The notes under the pieces: generated by a model
The model's database searches: none
The model's input: the letters and a program-made list of their open reading frames with translations, nothing else
What the model was told of the DNA's origin: nothing
Assembly: GCF_002795865.1 (NCBI RefSeq)
Contig: NZ_CP024920.1
Span: forward strand, 1,709,001 to 1,773,000
Source: Qipengyuania seohaensis
GTDB taxonomy: Bacteria; Pseudomonadota; Alphaproteobacteria; Sphingomonadales; Sphingomonadaceae
Length of the DNA: 64,000 nucleotides
Direction of reading: 5' to 3'
Program-made: the position numbers and the translations under genes
Shown here: in pieces, positions 37,825 to 47,476 of the stretch
Layout of the letters: the number at the start of each line of letters is the position of its first letter
Numbering within the stretch: position 1 is the stretch's first letter

Positions 37825-38889
37825 TCAATCGCCAGCGATCCCCTCGGGCAATTCTCTGGCCGCCCTCGGCTTCGACTTGCCGAACTTGCCGATCAGGGCG
37901 TTGGCGAAATGCGGGAAGAACTTGCGCAGCAGAGCAAAGCCGATCGCACCCCCGGCAAAGACGAGGAACGGCGCAATCAGCCAGAATATCGCATAGGCGC
38001 TTGGCGGGGCGATACGGCTCCAGACTAGCCACAATGCCAGAACTGCAAAGCCATGGGTCAGGAATACGAAGAAGCTGTAGCCGGCAAGGCCCGCCAGCCT
38101 TTTGCCGATACGGGTAGCTGCAAGCGGGGCGACGGCAACCCAGATCAGCGGCACGGCAATCGTTTTGAAATAGGTCAGGTTGCGGATGTCGAACCACGCG
38201 ACGGCGACACTCGCGATCACAAGCAGGGCTATGGCAGCGGGCCAGAACCTGTCCAGCCTGCCAAGGTCCACCTTGTGCAGCGCGAGCAGGGCACCGAGGT
38301 AAAAGCATGCCGGCATGAGTGCGCGATTGATCACCGGCCCATCGAGGTCGAAGACGAAGAACAGCCATACTACGGGCAGCGCCCACCACCCGGCCTTGCG
38401 CGCCACCCACAGGAAAAGCGGGTAGGCGAGCATCAGCAGGAAGAGGTCGCGCAGGAAGTTGAGGGGGTAATTCAGCGGGCCTTCCCGCCAGGCGAAGGCT
38501 GCATCGAGGATCACGGAGAGGTCCGCCGGGTATAGCTGGAACCGAAAATCGTGAGACAACATGCCCTGCGACTGGATCACATAGAGCAGCGCTACGAATG
38601 GGATGTTCCAGAGCAGGAAGGGCCACAGGAGCCGCTGCGACTTCTGGATCACGACCGACCGGTAATCGAGACGCTCGGGCTGCAGGAAGAGCAAGTAGCC
38701 TGAAATGACGGTGAGGACGGGGACTGCGGCGCGGAAAAGCGCCCTGGAGAAGCTGTACTTCACCATTCCGAAGATGTCCGAGTGCGGCGGCGCTTCGACC
38801 ATTGCCGGGGGAATGTGCACGACCACGATCCCGAAGATCAGGATCGTACGAAGCAGGTTGATCCGGATGCTGTCTGTTCTGGAGACCAT
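37825..38889 (-). CDS. Acyltransferase family 3 membrane protein
   Basis: 354 residues from the ATG at 38889 (MVSRTDSIRINLLR). It has about ten hydrophobic helices and the acyltransferase_3 features: an N-terminal His in VVVHIPP, then FRAAVPVLTVISGYL. Such enzymes O-acetylate surface glycans, LPS or small molecules. No polysaccharide genes surround it. Confidence 0.85.
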   Translation of the reverse strand: MVSRTDSIRINLLRTILIFGIVVVHIPPAMVEAPPHSDIFGMVKYSFSRALFRAAVPVLTVISGYLLFLQPERLDYRSVVIQKSQRLLWPFLLWNIPFVALLYVIQSQGMLSHDFRFQLYPADLSVILDAAFAWREGPLNYPLNFLRDLFLLMLAYPLFLWVARKAGWWALPVVWLFFVFDLDGPVINRALMPACFYLGALLALHKVDLGRLDRFWPAAIALLVIASVAVAWFDIRNLTYFKTIAVPLIWVAVAPLAATRIGKRLAGLAGYSFFVFLTHGFAVLALWLVWSRIAPPSAYAIFWLIAPFLVFAGGAIGFALLRKFFPHFANALIGKFGKSKPRAARELPEGIAGD

Positions 38890-39091
38890 GCAGGTCCATC
38901 GCACAGGACTATCGCAGGGGAAAGCGATCGCGGGCATCGCCGCCGTACCTGTACCCGGTCGGGACAAATCCTGGCGCTGCGGCTGCCGGCGAATGACCGT
39001 GCTGCAGTAGCGAAATGGTTACCGGATTGCATTTCAGCGACTTAACGCACCTATGATGCGTTTGACGCAACAAACCTTGTTCTTTTCGCAT

Positions 39092-39199
39092 TTGCACAAT
39101 TTTCGTTCCCCCCGCATATGTGCATCTGCCTTTCAGGCATCCTCTCCCAAGACTTTCAGACCCGGTTGGTCATTCCTCGGAATACCAGCCGGGTTTTTT
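39092..39199 (+). ncRNA. Candidate small RNA ending in a strong terminator
   Basis: The hairpin ACCCGGTTGGT / ACCAGCCGGGT (39160-39194, one GU pair) followed by TTTTTT is a textbook rightward terminator. No rightward gene precedes it for more than 5 kb, since the genes to the left all run leftward. The segment before it has a small hairpin (TGCC-TTTCA-GGCA) and an unpaired CCTCTCCC, resembling the pyrimidine-rich loops of some alphaproteobacterial sRNAs. A weak TTGCAC/CATATG promoter lies at 39092-39120. It could instead be a leader attenuator of the downstream ATPase gene. Confidence 0.35.
39160..39199 (+). terminator. Orphan rho-independent terminator
   Basis: Eleven-base stem and a six-T run on the plus strand; the minus strand shows only an A-tract before and no T run after, so it works rightward only. 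Confidence 0.8.
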
Positions 39200-39315
39200 C
39201 TTGCCCGCCGCAGGCTCGTTTTCGGACCTCTCGGGCGCCTCGCTCATTGCAACTTCGTGTCCTGTGCCCATTTCTGGCATGACGAATTCGAATTGAAGCA
39301 AGGGAGAGTACCCGG

Positions 39316-41625
39316 ATGGCCGATGCCGATGCAGCGACTGCGGTGGATGAGAAGACGGTAAGACTTCAGGTTGCCGCTGCGCGCCAGGAAGAAAGCGGCC
39401 AGGGAATTGCGCGCATGCCGCGCTCCGCTTTCCAGACACTGGGCATTACCGAAGGCGACACCGTCCAGATTACCGGCAAGCGCGACACTGTCGCAATCGC
39501 CATGGCCGCCTACGATGAAGACCAGTCGCTCGACGTCATCCGCCTCGACGGTTTGCAGCGTGGCAATGCGGAGGTCGGCTCCGGCGAACATGTGAAGGTC
39601 GTGGCGGCCGAATCGCGGCCTGCCACGCGGGTGATCTTCGCTCCGGCCAACCGCGAGATGCGGCTGCAAGGTCCGGCTCAGGCGCTGAAACGCAATTTCT
39701 TCCAGAAGCCGATCATGGCCGGCGATCTCGTTGCGACGACTGGCCAGCAGCCGGTTCAGAACATGCCGCCAGAAGTGCGCCGCATGTTCAACGCGCCCGC
39801 CTATGCGCTTACGCAGATCAGGCTGTCGGTCGTGTCGACCAGCCCCAAGGGTATCGTCCATATCGACGAGAACACCGAGGTCGAACTGCGCGCCGAATTC
39901 GAAGAGCCGCGCGATGCACGCGCAATCATCAATTACGACGATGTCGGCGGCATGGGCGAAACCATCCAGCAACTGCGCGAGATGGTCGAACTGCCCCTTC
40001 GCTACCCCGAACTCTTCACCCGGCTGGGCGTCGATCCGCCCAAGGGCGTCCTGCTCCATGGTCCGCCCGGCACTGGTAAGACCCGCCTTGCTCAGGCCGT
40101 CGCCAATGAAAGCGATGCCAACTTCTTCACCATCAACGGACCCGAAATCATGGGGTCGGGCTATGGCGAAAGCGAAAAGGCGCTGCGGCAGGTTTTCGAA
40201 GAAGCCACCAAGTCGGCGCCCGCCATCATCTTCATCGACGAGATCGATTCCATTGCCCCGAAGCGCGACCGGGTGCCGGGCGAGGCAGAGAAGCGGCTCG
40301 TTGCTCAGCTCCTCACGCTGATGGACGGTCTGGAAGCGCGTTCGAACCTCGTGGTGATCGCAGCGACAAACCGTCCGGACGCCATCGACGAGGCGCTGCG
40401 CCGTCCGGGCCGCTTCGATCGCGAGATCGTGATCGGTGTGCCCGACGAGAAGGGGCGCCGCGAAATCCTCGGCATCCACACGCGCGGCATGCCGCTTGGC
40501 GACAGGGTCGACCTGCAGGAACTGGCGAAGGCTACCTACGGTTTCGTTGGTGCGGACATCGCGGCGCTGGCACGCGAAGCGGCCATCGATGCCGTGCGCC
40601 GCATCATGCCCAAGATCGACCTCGACGAACGGACAATTCCGCCCGAGGTGCTCGACGAATTATGCGTGACGCGCGAGGATTTCCTCGAAGCCCTCAAGCG
40701 TATCCAGCCCTCGGCCATGCGCGAAGTCATGGTGCAGATGCCCAATGTCGGCTGGAGCGACATCGGCGGCGTCGGCGATGCCATCGAAAAGCTGAAAGAA
40801 GGCATCGAACTGCCGATGAAGAATCCCGACGCCTTCCATCGGCTCGGGATCAGGCCTGCCAAGGGCTTCCTGCTCTATGGCCCTCCGGGCACTGGCAAGA
40901 CCTTGCTGGCGAAGGCCGTGGCCAAGGAAGCCAAGGCCAACTTCATCTCGATGAAGAGCTCTGACCTGCTGTCGAAATGGTACGGCGAAAGTGAGCAACA
41001 GATCGCGCGCATGTTCAAGCGCGCCCGATCCGTCGCGCCGTGCGTGATTTTCATCGACGAGATCGACAGCCTCGTTCCGGCGCGCGGAAGCGGACAGGGC
41101 GAACCGCAGGTCACAGGCCGCGTGGTGAACACCATCCTCGCGGAGATGGATGGGCTGGAGGAGCTCCAGTCGGTCGTCGTCATCGGCGCCACGAACCGGC
41201 CGACGCTGGTCGACCCTGCGTTGCTCAGGCCGGGTCGGTTCGACGAGCTGGTCTATGTCGGCACGCCCGACAAGCCGGGCCGCGAACAGATCCTCGGCAT
41301 TCACACGGCCAATATGCCGCTTGCCAAGGATGTCTCACTGGCGGACGTGGCCGCCAAGACGGAACGCTTCACCGGTGCAGACCTTGAGGATGTGGTTCGC
41401 CGTGCCGGCCTCAACGCTCTCCAGCGTGCGGGCGGCGACGTGCAGGAAGTCACGGGCGTGGATTTCACCGAAGCGCTGAAGGACAGCCGCGCGACCGTGA
41501 CCTCGAAAATGGAAGCGGAGTACCGCAAGATGCGGGGCGAGCTGAAGAAGCGTGCAGCCGAAGTGCAGCCGATCGGCTTCATTCACGAAGGCATGGTCGA
41601 AAGCACCCGCGAGCAAAAGCACTAA
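39316..41625 (+). CDS. Cdc48/VAT-like AAA ATPase
   Basis: 769 residues. Order: N domain about 1-200 (double-psi barrel type, like archaeal VAT and eukaryotic Cdc48/p97), then two AAA modules. D1 Walker A is GPPGTGKT near 249 with FIDEIDSIAPKR; D2 Walker A near 522 with FIDEIDSLVPARG. The D2 pore loop reads KWYG (as in Cdc48/VAT-type unfoldases), while D1 has GYGESE. Such proteins unfold proteins for proteolysis; in bacteria they are uncommon and their partner protease is unknown. No proteasome or ubiquitin-like gene is nearby. Confidence 0.93.
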   Translation: MADADAATAVDEKTVRLQVAAARQEESGQGIARMPRSAFQTLGITEGDTVQITGKRDTVAIAMAAYDEDQSLDVIRLDGLQRGNAEVGSGEHVKVVAAESRPATRVIFAPANREMRLQGPAQALKRNFFQKPIMAGDLVATTGQQPVQNMPPEVRRMFNAPAYALTQIRLSVVSTSPKGIVHIDENTEVELRAEFEEPRDARAIINYDDVGGMGETIQQLREMVELPLRYPELFTRLGVDPPKGVLLHGPPGTGKTRLAQAVANESDANFFTINGPEIMGSGYGESEKALRQVFEEATKSAPAIIFIDEIDSIAPKRDRVPGEAEKRLVAQLLTLMDGLEARSNLVVIAATNRPDAIDEALRRPGRFDREIVIGVPDEKGRREILGIHTRGMPLGDRVDLQELAKATYGFVGADIAALAREAAIDAVRRIMPKIDLDERTIPPEVLDELCVTREDFLEALKRIQPSAMREVMVQMPNVGWSDIGGVGDAIEKLKEGIELPMKNPDAFHRLGIRPAKGFLLYGPPGTGKTLLAKAVAKEAKANFISMKSSDLLSKWYGESEQQIARMFKRARSVAPCVIFIDEIDSLVPARGSGQGEPQVTGRVVNTILAEMDGLEELQSVVVIGATNRPTLVDPALLRPGRFDELVYVGTPDKPGREQILGIHTANMPLAKDVSLADVAAKTERFTGADLEDVVRRAGLNALQRAGGDVQEVTGVDFTEALKDSRATVTSKMEAEYRKMRGELKKRAAEVQPIGFIHEGMVESTREQKH

Positions 41626-41647
41626 ACCACGCGGCGGTGGGCGTCGA

Positions 41648-42727
41648 TCAGGCGCCCGTCGCCCGCAGGTTCGCCGCCTCGACTTCCAGCCGGTGGCGGA
41701 TGAGCGCGTCCGGCTGGTTCTCGCGGAGCCATTCAACCATGTGTTCGCGCACAGCGCAGCGCAGGTTGAAGAGGTCGCCGATCGTCTCCGCGCTCATCGA
41801 AAGGCGCAGCTCGATGCTCTCCGGATAGGCTTCGGTCATCAGAAGAGCCACATTGCGCCCGTCCCACAACGGATGCGCTTTCACGAAACGCTCGAATTCC
41901 TCGCGGATCGGCTCGACCGTGGTTGCGGGATCGAGGTGCAGCATGACCGGTCCGGTCAGCTTCTCGCTCACGCGGGACCAGTTTTCGAAGGCGTTCTCCA
42001 GGAACACGGTGGTGGGTACCACCAGCACCCGTTCATCCCAGGTCCGCACGGTCACGAAGCTCATGCGGATTTCCTCTACCCTGCCGGCCTGGCCTTCGAC
42101 CTTCACCAGATCGCCGATCCGCAGGGGTTGGGTGAGCGCCATCTGCAGGCCGGAGATCAGCGATTTGAGAGCGGGCTGTGCGGCGGCGCCGATAGCAAGT
42201 GCCGCAAGACCCGCTGATGCGAGCAGCGTGGTCCCCACCTTGGCGACGCCGGGAATGCTGAGCATGACAAGCGATACGGTAATGATGACGATTGCGAACG
42301 TCGCAGTACGCGACAGGATCGATATGCGTGTGCGCAAGGACCGCGTGGCGACTTCATCGCCGGCGAGTTCGACCTGTTTCGAGTAACCGGCCGCAAAACC
42401 CTTCACCAGCGAGTAGGCCACCCATCCGAGAACGAAGGGCGTCAGGAACGAGCTGAAGACATCCCAGCCATCGCCGACCAGATGGTTGTTTTCGGCAGCA
42501 ATGGAAATCGCAAAACCGATAATCGCCCAGCGCAACGGTTTGCGAACCCGTTCGACGATGACGTCGTCGATCTGACTGTTCGAAGTCTTCGTGAACTTAC
42601 GCAGCGCGGCAAAGATGACATAGTGCAGCAACACGGCCAGCACGATCGCACTCGTAAGAACGATAGCTGTATGGAGGAGACCCTCGTAGGAAACGGGCCA
42701 GTTTCGCGGATCGTAACGCTCAAACAT
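41648..42727 (-). CDS. Small-conductance mechanosensitive channel (MscS family)
   Basis: 359 residues. Membrane helices fill the first ~180 residues, then the pore and beta domain with AIGAAAQPALKSLISGLQMALTQPLRIGD and VEGQAGRVEEI. There is no BON domain, unlike the channel at 24137. It converges with the Cdc48-like gene, and the histidine kinase gene ends 12 bases from its start. Confidence 0.9.
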   Translation of the reverse strand: MFERYDPRNWPVSYEGLLHTAIVLTSAIVLAVLLHYVIFAALRKFTKTSNSQIDDVIVERVRKPLRWAIIGFAISIAAENNHLVGDGWDVFSSFLTPFVLGWVAYSLVKGFAAGYSKQVELAGDEVATRSLRTRISILSRTATFAIVIITVSLVMLSIPGVAKVGTTLLASAGLAALAIGAAAQPALKSLISGLQMALTQPLRIGDLVKVEGQAGRVEEIRMSFVTVRTWDERVLVVPTTVFLENAFENWSRVSEKLTGPVMLHLDPATTVEPIREEFERFVKAHPLWDGRNVALLMTEAYPESIELRLSMSAETIGDLFNLRCAVREHMVEWLRENQPDALIRHRLEVEAANLRATGA

Positions 42728-42739
42728 CTAGGGTTGCAA

Positions 42740-44050
42740 CTAGGGAGCCTCCGGATCGCTTGCAAGCGAAGTCGCAGCCTGCTCGATCGGCAGGTCGATC
42801 GTCACGATCAGTCCGTCTTCGGTGAAGTCGCGCTCGACCGTCCCGCCGAATTGCCGCGCTGCACTGTTCATCAGCAGGCTGCCGAAACCCTTCCTGTCCG
42901 GCTCTCCGTCGAGGGGCACACCCGTTTCGCGCCACACAAGGCGGACCCTGTCGTTCTTGCGGGTCCAGCTGACGTCGATCGTCCCGCCATGCGCCCAGGC
43001 GCCATATTTGACCGCATTGGTCGTCAGTTCGTGGAAGACCAGGCCGAGCGGTGTGATCCGCTTGGCAGGCAACAGGACTTCGGGCCCATCGATCGTCGCC
43101 GTCTGCGTCGACGACCTGTAAGGCGCGAGCGAAGTATCGATCAGCGCCTCCAGCGAAGCCAATTGGGTATCCAGCGCTCCTTGGCTTACCTCGTGCGCAG
43201 TGAGGAGTGCGCGAATACGTTCGGCAATGCTGTCGGTTACGGGCTTCGCTTCGGGTTTGTCGCGTGCGCTCATCTGCACGATGGCGAGCACCACCGCGAA
43301 CAAGTTCTTGACGCGGTGATTGAGCTCGCGAGCGAGAAGGTCCGCGCGATCGCGTGCCTCGCCAACCGCAGCGGCCTGCGCCGCTTCCACTTCCGCACGC
43401 GCAGCCCGGGAAACGAGCCGAACGCCGAGCAGGATCGCCACGAGGATGAGGATGATAAGTCCCCCGAGCAGCGGCAGAATGCGCGCTTCGAGGCGGGCCG
43501 TGTCGGCGGCCTGGCGTCCAAGTATCTCCCGCTCGATCACGCGCATTTCATCGACGGCCCGGCGCAGGCGCTCCATCGCTTCCTGCCCTTCATCGGAAAG
43601 GACTGCGCGCCTTGCATCGAGCAGGCGTCCGTCATCGATCAGCATGACGGACTGTTCCATTTCGGAAAATTTCGCCCGGGCGAGCGCGTCGATCTGGTCG
43701 AGCAATTCGGCCTGGCGGACCGTGGTCTCATCGCCGAGCAGGCCGCGCAGACGCCGGAGGGCGGGTTCGATCTGTTCGCTACCCTGAGCGTAGGATGTCA
43801 GGTAGCGGCGATCGAGCGTGATCAGATATCCACGCTGTCCCGTCTCCGCATTGAGCGCAGCAAACTCGACTTCCTGCAATTCGGCCAGGACGCTGGCTGT
43901 CAGGCGCGATTGCTCGCGTTCGAGACGCTCGCCTTCCAGCGTCTGGTAGACGAGGAAAATCAGGGCGAACATAGCGCCGAAAATGATCAGCGACAGGACC
44001 GCATTGGGCCAGCGCTGCCCCCGGCGCACTAGGGCTGCAAGGTCGTTCAA
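42740..44050 (-). CDS. CHASE3-HWE sensor histidine kinase
   Basis: 436 residues from a TTG start. Helices at about 16-36 and 191-213 flank a CHASE3-type periplasmic sensor (EFAALNAETGQRGYLITLD). The cytoplasmic part has the HWE/HisKA_2 phosphorylation site RELNHRVKNL with His245, then HELTTNAVKYGA as the N-box. HWE kinases often feed the alphaproteobacterial general stress response, but no NepR or EcfG gene is here. Its start overlaps the polA stop (TTGA). Confidence 0.93.
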   Translation of the reverse strand: MNDLAALVRRGQRWPNAVLSLIIFGAMFALIFLVYQTLEGERLEREQSRLTASVLAELQEVEFAALNAETGQRGYLITLDRRYLTSYAQGSEQIEPALRRLRGLLGDETTVRQAELLDQIDALARAKFSEMEQSVMLIDDGRLLDARRAVLSDEGQEAMERLRRAVDEMRVIEREILGRQAADTARLEARILPLLGGLIILILVAILLGVRLVSRAARAEVEAAQAAAVGEARDRADLLARELNHRVKNLFAVVLAIVQMSARDKPEAKPVTDSIAERIRALLTAHEVSQGALDTQLASLEALIDTSLAPYRSSTQTATIDGPEVLLPAKRITPLGLVFHELTTNAVKYGAWAHGGTIDVSWTRKNDRVRLVWRETGVPLDGEPDRKGFGSLLMNSAARQFGGTVERDFTEDGLIVTIDLPIEQAATSLASDPEAP

Positions 44051-46881
44051 TGTGCCGCGTCCCAGCTTGTGCCGGTGCCGATTTCGACACCCAGCGGCAC
44101 GTCGAGCGAGACCGCCGGCTGCGCTGCTCCAGCCATCACCTCTTCGATCACTTCGGAGGCCTTGGCGACATCGCCTTCGGGCAATTCGAAAACGAGTTCG
44201 TCATGCACTTGCAGCAGCATTCTTACCTCGTGCAGCCCGGCCTCGGCCAAGGCATCTTCCATCCGGACCATGGCGCGCTTGATGATATCGGCGCTGGTCC
44301 CCTGGATGGGGGCGTTGATCGCCGCGCGCTCGCTTCCTTGGCGCTCCGCCTGGTTCTTGGAGCCTATGCGCGGGAACCACGTCTTGCGGCCAAACAGCGT
44401 TTCGGAATAGCCGCGCTCCCGCACCGTCTCGAGCGTTTCCAGAATGTAACGCTGGATGCCCGGGAAGCGCTGGAAATAGGTATCGATCATGTCCTGTGCC
44501 TCGTCGGGTTCGACCCCGAGGCGGCCGGCCAGTCCCCAGCGGGAAATGCCGTATAGGATCGCGAAATTGATCGTCTTTGCACGGGCGCGGGTATCGCGCG
44601 TCACCTCGCCGAACATTTCGGTCGCCGTGCGCGAATGGATGTCCTCCCCATTGGCGAAAGCATCCTTGAGCGGGCCGACATCGGCCATGTGCGCGGCAAG
44701 ACGCAATTCGATCTGCGAATAGTCTGCGGCGAGCAGCACATTGCCTTCGTCGGCCACGAAGGCCTCGCGGATCTGGCGGCCGATGGCCGTGCGAATCGGA
44801 ATGTTCTGCAGGTTCGGGTCGGTCGATGACAGGCGTCCGGTCTGCGCCCCTACGAGGCTGTAGCTGGTATGTACCCGGCCCGTTTTCGGATTGATCGCTT
44901 CCTGCAGCGCATCGGTATAGGTGGACTTCAGCTTGGTGAGCTGGCGCCATTCAAGGACCTTATCCGCGATTTCGGCGCCTTCGCCTGACAAGCGCTCCAG
45001 GATCGATTGATCGGTGGAATACTGTCCGCTCTTGCCCTTCTTGCCGCCCTTGTACCCGAGCGTATCGAACAACACGTCGCCGAGCTGCTTGGGGCTGCCG
45101 ACAGTGAACTCCTTGCCGGCGAGCTTGTGGATCTCGGCTTCGAGCCGACCCGTTTCGGTCGCGAATTCCTGCGATAGTCCGGCGAGCCGGGCGCGGTCGA
45201 CCTTGATGCCGCGCTGTTCCATGCGTGCCACCACCGGCACGAGCGGCCGATCGACCCTCTCGTAGATCGCGGTTCCGCCCTCCAGGGGCAGGCGGCGCTT
45301 GAGGTGCCTGTAGAGCCGCCATGTCACATCGGCATCCTCGGCCGCATATTCGGTCGCCTTGTCGAGCGGCACTTCCCCGAACGGTATCGCCTTCTTGCCC
45401 GTGCCGCATACTTCCTTGAAGGTGAGGCATGTATGGGAAAGGTGGCGGTCCGCCAGCTCGTCCATGCCATGGCCGCCACCGATCCCGTCAAGGCCGCGGC
45501 CTGCATCGAGATCGAAGCTGATAACCATCGTGTCCTCGACCGGCGAAACAGCGACACCGTATCGCGACAGGACGTTGAGGTCGTATTTGCCGTTATGCAG
45601 GACCTTGATGACTGCGTCTGAAGCGAGCAGCGGGCGCAGGGCATCCAGAGCTTCGTCCAGGCCGATCTGGTCCGGCTTCTCGGCGAACATGTCCGTTCCG
45701 CCATGGGCAAGCGGAATATAGCACGCGTCGTTCGGCCCGATCGCGAGGCTGATGCCGACCAGATCGGCGGCCATGCTGTCGAGGGCGCTAGTTTCGGTAT
45801 CGACTGCCAGCAGGCGAGCCTTCTGAGCGCGGGCGATCCAGTCCTCGAGCCGGTCGAGCGTCTGGACGCACTCATATGCCGACCGGTCGATTGCGGGCAT
45901 CTCGGGCAGCGGCTGGACGGAACCTTCGGGAGCCGAAGCGGCTCCGGCGTTTTCCTGCTTGGCCGGGTTGAGATCGTTCGACTTGCCGGGACTTCCGCTA
46001 CCCGCCTCGAGGCGGCGCAACAGGCTGGTGAAGCCGTGCCTTTCGAGAAACGCGGCAAGCGGTTCGCTCGGCACGCCGTCCAGTTTCATGTCGTCGAGAT
46101 CGACGGGAAGACCGCAGTCTTCCTTCAAAGTGACGAGGACGCGGCTGAGTTCGGCATCCGCGCGGCGCTCGATCAGGCGTTCCTTGAGCTTGCTTTTCTT
46201 CATGTCCTCGGCTGCGTCGAGCGCAGAGGTCAGGTCGCCGTGTTCGGCGATCAGCTTGCTGGCGGTCTTGGGGCCGACCCCGAAGATGCCAGGAATATTG
46301 TCGACCGAGTCCCCCATCAGAGCGAGGACATCGCCGACCTTCTCGGGGCGAACGCCGAATTTCTCCTCGACTTCCTCGATATAGATGCGGGCGTTCTTCA
46401 TCGTATCGAGCATGTCGATGCGCGCGCCGTTCTTTTCGCCGACCAGCTGCATAAGGTCCTTGTCGGAAGAAACGATCGTCACGTCCCAGCCCTCGGCCTG
46501 CGCGGCGCGGGCATAGGAAGCGATCATGTCGTCGGCTTCGACATCGGGCTCTTCGATACACGGGAGCGAAAAAGCGCGGGTCGCATCACGAATGAGCGGG
46601 AACTGCGGAACGAGGTCCTCTGGCGGATCGGGCCGGTTGGCCTTGTACTGGTCGTAAATTTCGTTGCGAAAAGAATGGCTCGACTTGTCGAGCACCACCG
46701 CAAGGTGGGTGGGGCCGTCTGCCTTGTCGAGATCCTCGGCCAGCTTCCAGAGCATGGTCGTATAGCCGTAGACCGCGCCGACCGGTGTCCCTTCGGGATC
46801 GGTTAGCGGCGGCAAGCGGTGGTACGCCCTGAATATGTAGGCGGATCCGTCGACAAGATAGAGGTGGTTTTTATCAGCCAT
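44047..46881 (-). CDS. polA: DNA polymerase I
   Basis: 944 residues from the ATG at 46881 (MADKNHLYLVDGSAYIFRAYHRLPP). The first ~290 residues are the 5'-3' exonuclease. The 3'-5' exonuclease has LLAVDTETSALDS, so the proofreading Asp-x-Glu is present. The polymerase has ADYSQIELR and VHDELVFE. It fills gaps in repair and lagging-strand synthesis. Confidence 0.98.
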   Translation of the reverse strand: MADKNHLYLVDGSAYIFRAYHRLPPLTDPEGTPVGAVYGYTTMLWKLAEDLDKADGPTHLAVVLDKSSHSFRNEIYDQYKANRPDPPEDLVPQFPLIRDATRAFSLPCIEEPDVEADDMIASYARAAQAEGWDVTIVSSDKDLMQLVGEKNGARIDMLDTMKNARIYIEEVEEKFGVRPEKVGDVLALMGDSVDNIPGIFGVGPKTASKLIAEHGDLTSALDAAEDMKKSKLKERLIERRADAELSRVLVTLKEDCGLPVDLDDMKLDGVPSEPLAAFLERHGFTSLLRRLEAGSGSPGKSNDLNPAKQENAGAASAPEGSVQPLPEMPAIDRSAYECVQTLDRLEDWIARAQKARLLAVDTETSALDSMAADLVGISLAIGPNDACYIPLAHGGTDMFAEKPDQIGLDEALDALRPLLASDAVIKVLHNGKYDLNVLSRYGVAVSPVEDTMVISFDLDAGRGLDGIGGGHGMDELADRHLSHTCLTFKEVCGTGKKAIPFGEVPLDKATEYAAEDADVTWRLYRHLKRRLPLEGGTAIYERVDRPLVPVVARMEQRGIKVDRARLAGLSQEFATETGRLEAEIHKLAGKEFTVGSPKQLGDVLFDTLGYKGGKKGKSGQYSTDQSILERLSGEGAEIADKVLEWRQLTKLKSTYTDALQEAINPKTGRVHTSYSLVGAQTGRLSSTDPNLQNIPIRTAIGRQIREAFVADEGNVLLAADYSQIELRLAAHMADVGPLKDAFANGEDIHSRTATEMFGEVTRDTRARAKTINFAILYGISRWGLAGRLGVEPDEAQDMIDTYFQRFPGIQRYILETLETVRERGYSETLFGRKTWFPRIGSKNQAERQGSERAAINAPIQGTSADIIKRAMVRMEDALAEAGLHEVRMLLQVHDELVFELPEGDVAKASEVIEEVMAGAAQPAVSLDVPLGVEIGTGTSWDAAH

Positions 46882-47124
46882 CGTAGGGGTGATTAGCAGT
46901 GAGTCGCCGGTTTGGGGAGCGCAAAGGCCATGAAAAAATATGGCCGGGAAATGGCGGAAATCCGGCAATTCGATGGCAAATGGGGCATGAATATGGCGAA
47001 TTTGCTTGCAGCGCCACAATCCCGCCATTATTTAGACATCGTGAGGCCCGATTTCGGACCTTGCGTCGGAGAACGGAATTCCGGCTCTCCGGCCCATAAA
47101 CTCGCTGTTCAAGGAATTTTCTTT

Positions 47125-47376
47125 ATGCGTAAGATCGCTCTTTTCGCTGCCGCTTCGGCTGCTGCTCTCTCGCTCGCTGCTTGCTCGGAAGCTACCGAAG
47201 ACGCAGCTGCTGACACCGCTGACTCGGCTGCTGCAGACGCAGAAGCAAACATGGAAGCCGCTGGCGAATCCATGGAAGCTGCTGGCGAAGATGTTGCTGC
47301 TGAAGCTGACGCAGCTGCTGCTGAAGTCGAAGCTGAAGTCGAAGGCGAAACCGAAGCCGAAGCAGCTGCTGACTAA
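47125..47376 (+). CDS. Small Ala/Glu-rich lipoprotein
   Basis: 83 residues after AAGGAA at 47111. Signal peptide ends in the lipobox LSLAAC, so it is lipid-anchored; the mature part is nearly only Ala, Glu, Asp and Val with MEAAGE repeats and is probably helical or disordered. Such small lipoproteins of unknown role are common in this order. The 243-base spacer to polA shows a possible promoter (TTGCAG, then TTATTT 16 bases on, near 47006-47033). A strong terminator follows. Confidence 0.85.
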   Translation: MRKIALFAAASAAALSLAACSEATEDAAADTADSAAADAEANMEAAGESMEAAGEDVAAEADAAAAEVEAEVEGETEAEAAAD

Positions 47377-47410
47377 TCCAGCACGCTTCGCCGGTTAACC
47401 GACGAAACAA

Positions 47411-47442
47411 GAAGGGCGGTGCCGCAAGGCGCCGCCCTTTTT
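47411..47442 (+). terminator. Rho-independent terminator after the small lipoprotein
   Basis: Twelve-base stem AAGGGCGGTGCC / GGCGCCGCCCTT (one GU pair) followed by TTTT. The A-tract on the left lets it also serve the leftward hydrolase gene ending at 47477. Confidence 0.85.
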
Positions 47443-47476
47443 CGTGTCCGTCTGATCTTGATCGGAGACGGCGGGA

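Larger units (their letters stand above)
38890..39315. other. Gene-free spacer of 426 bases with an orphan rightward terminator
   Basis: No convincing coding frame. It holds the promoters of the leftward acyltransferase and of the rightward Cdc48-like gene, and a strong terminator at 39160-39199. A 25-codon leftward frame ending at 39170 (MSEAPERSENEPAAGKKK-type) exists but overlaps the terminator hairpin and cannot be judged. Confidence 0.6.

Noticed and set aside
39170-39247. A 25-codon leftward ORF ending in KKKPGWYSEE
   Set aside because: It overlaps the terminator hairpin and has no recognised homologue or ribosome-site support visible to me; it may be chance. Conservation would decide.
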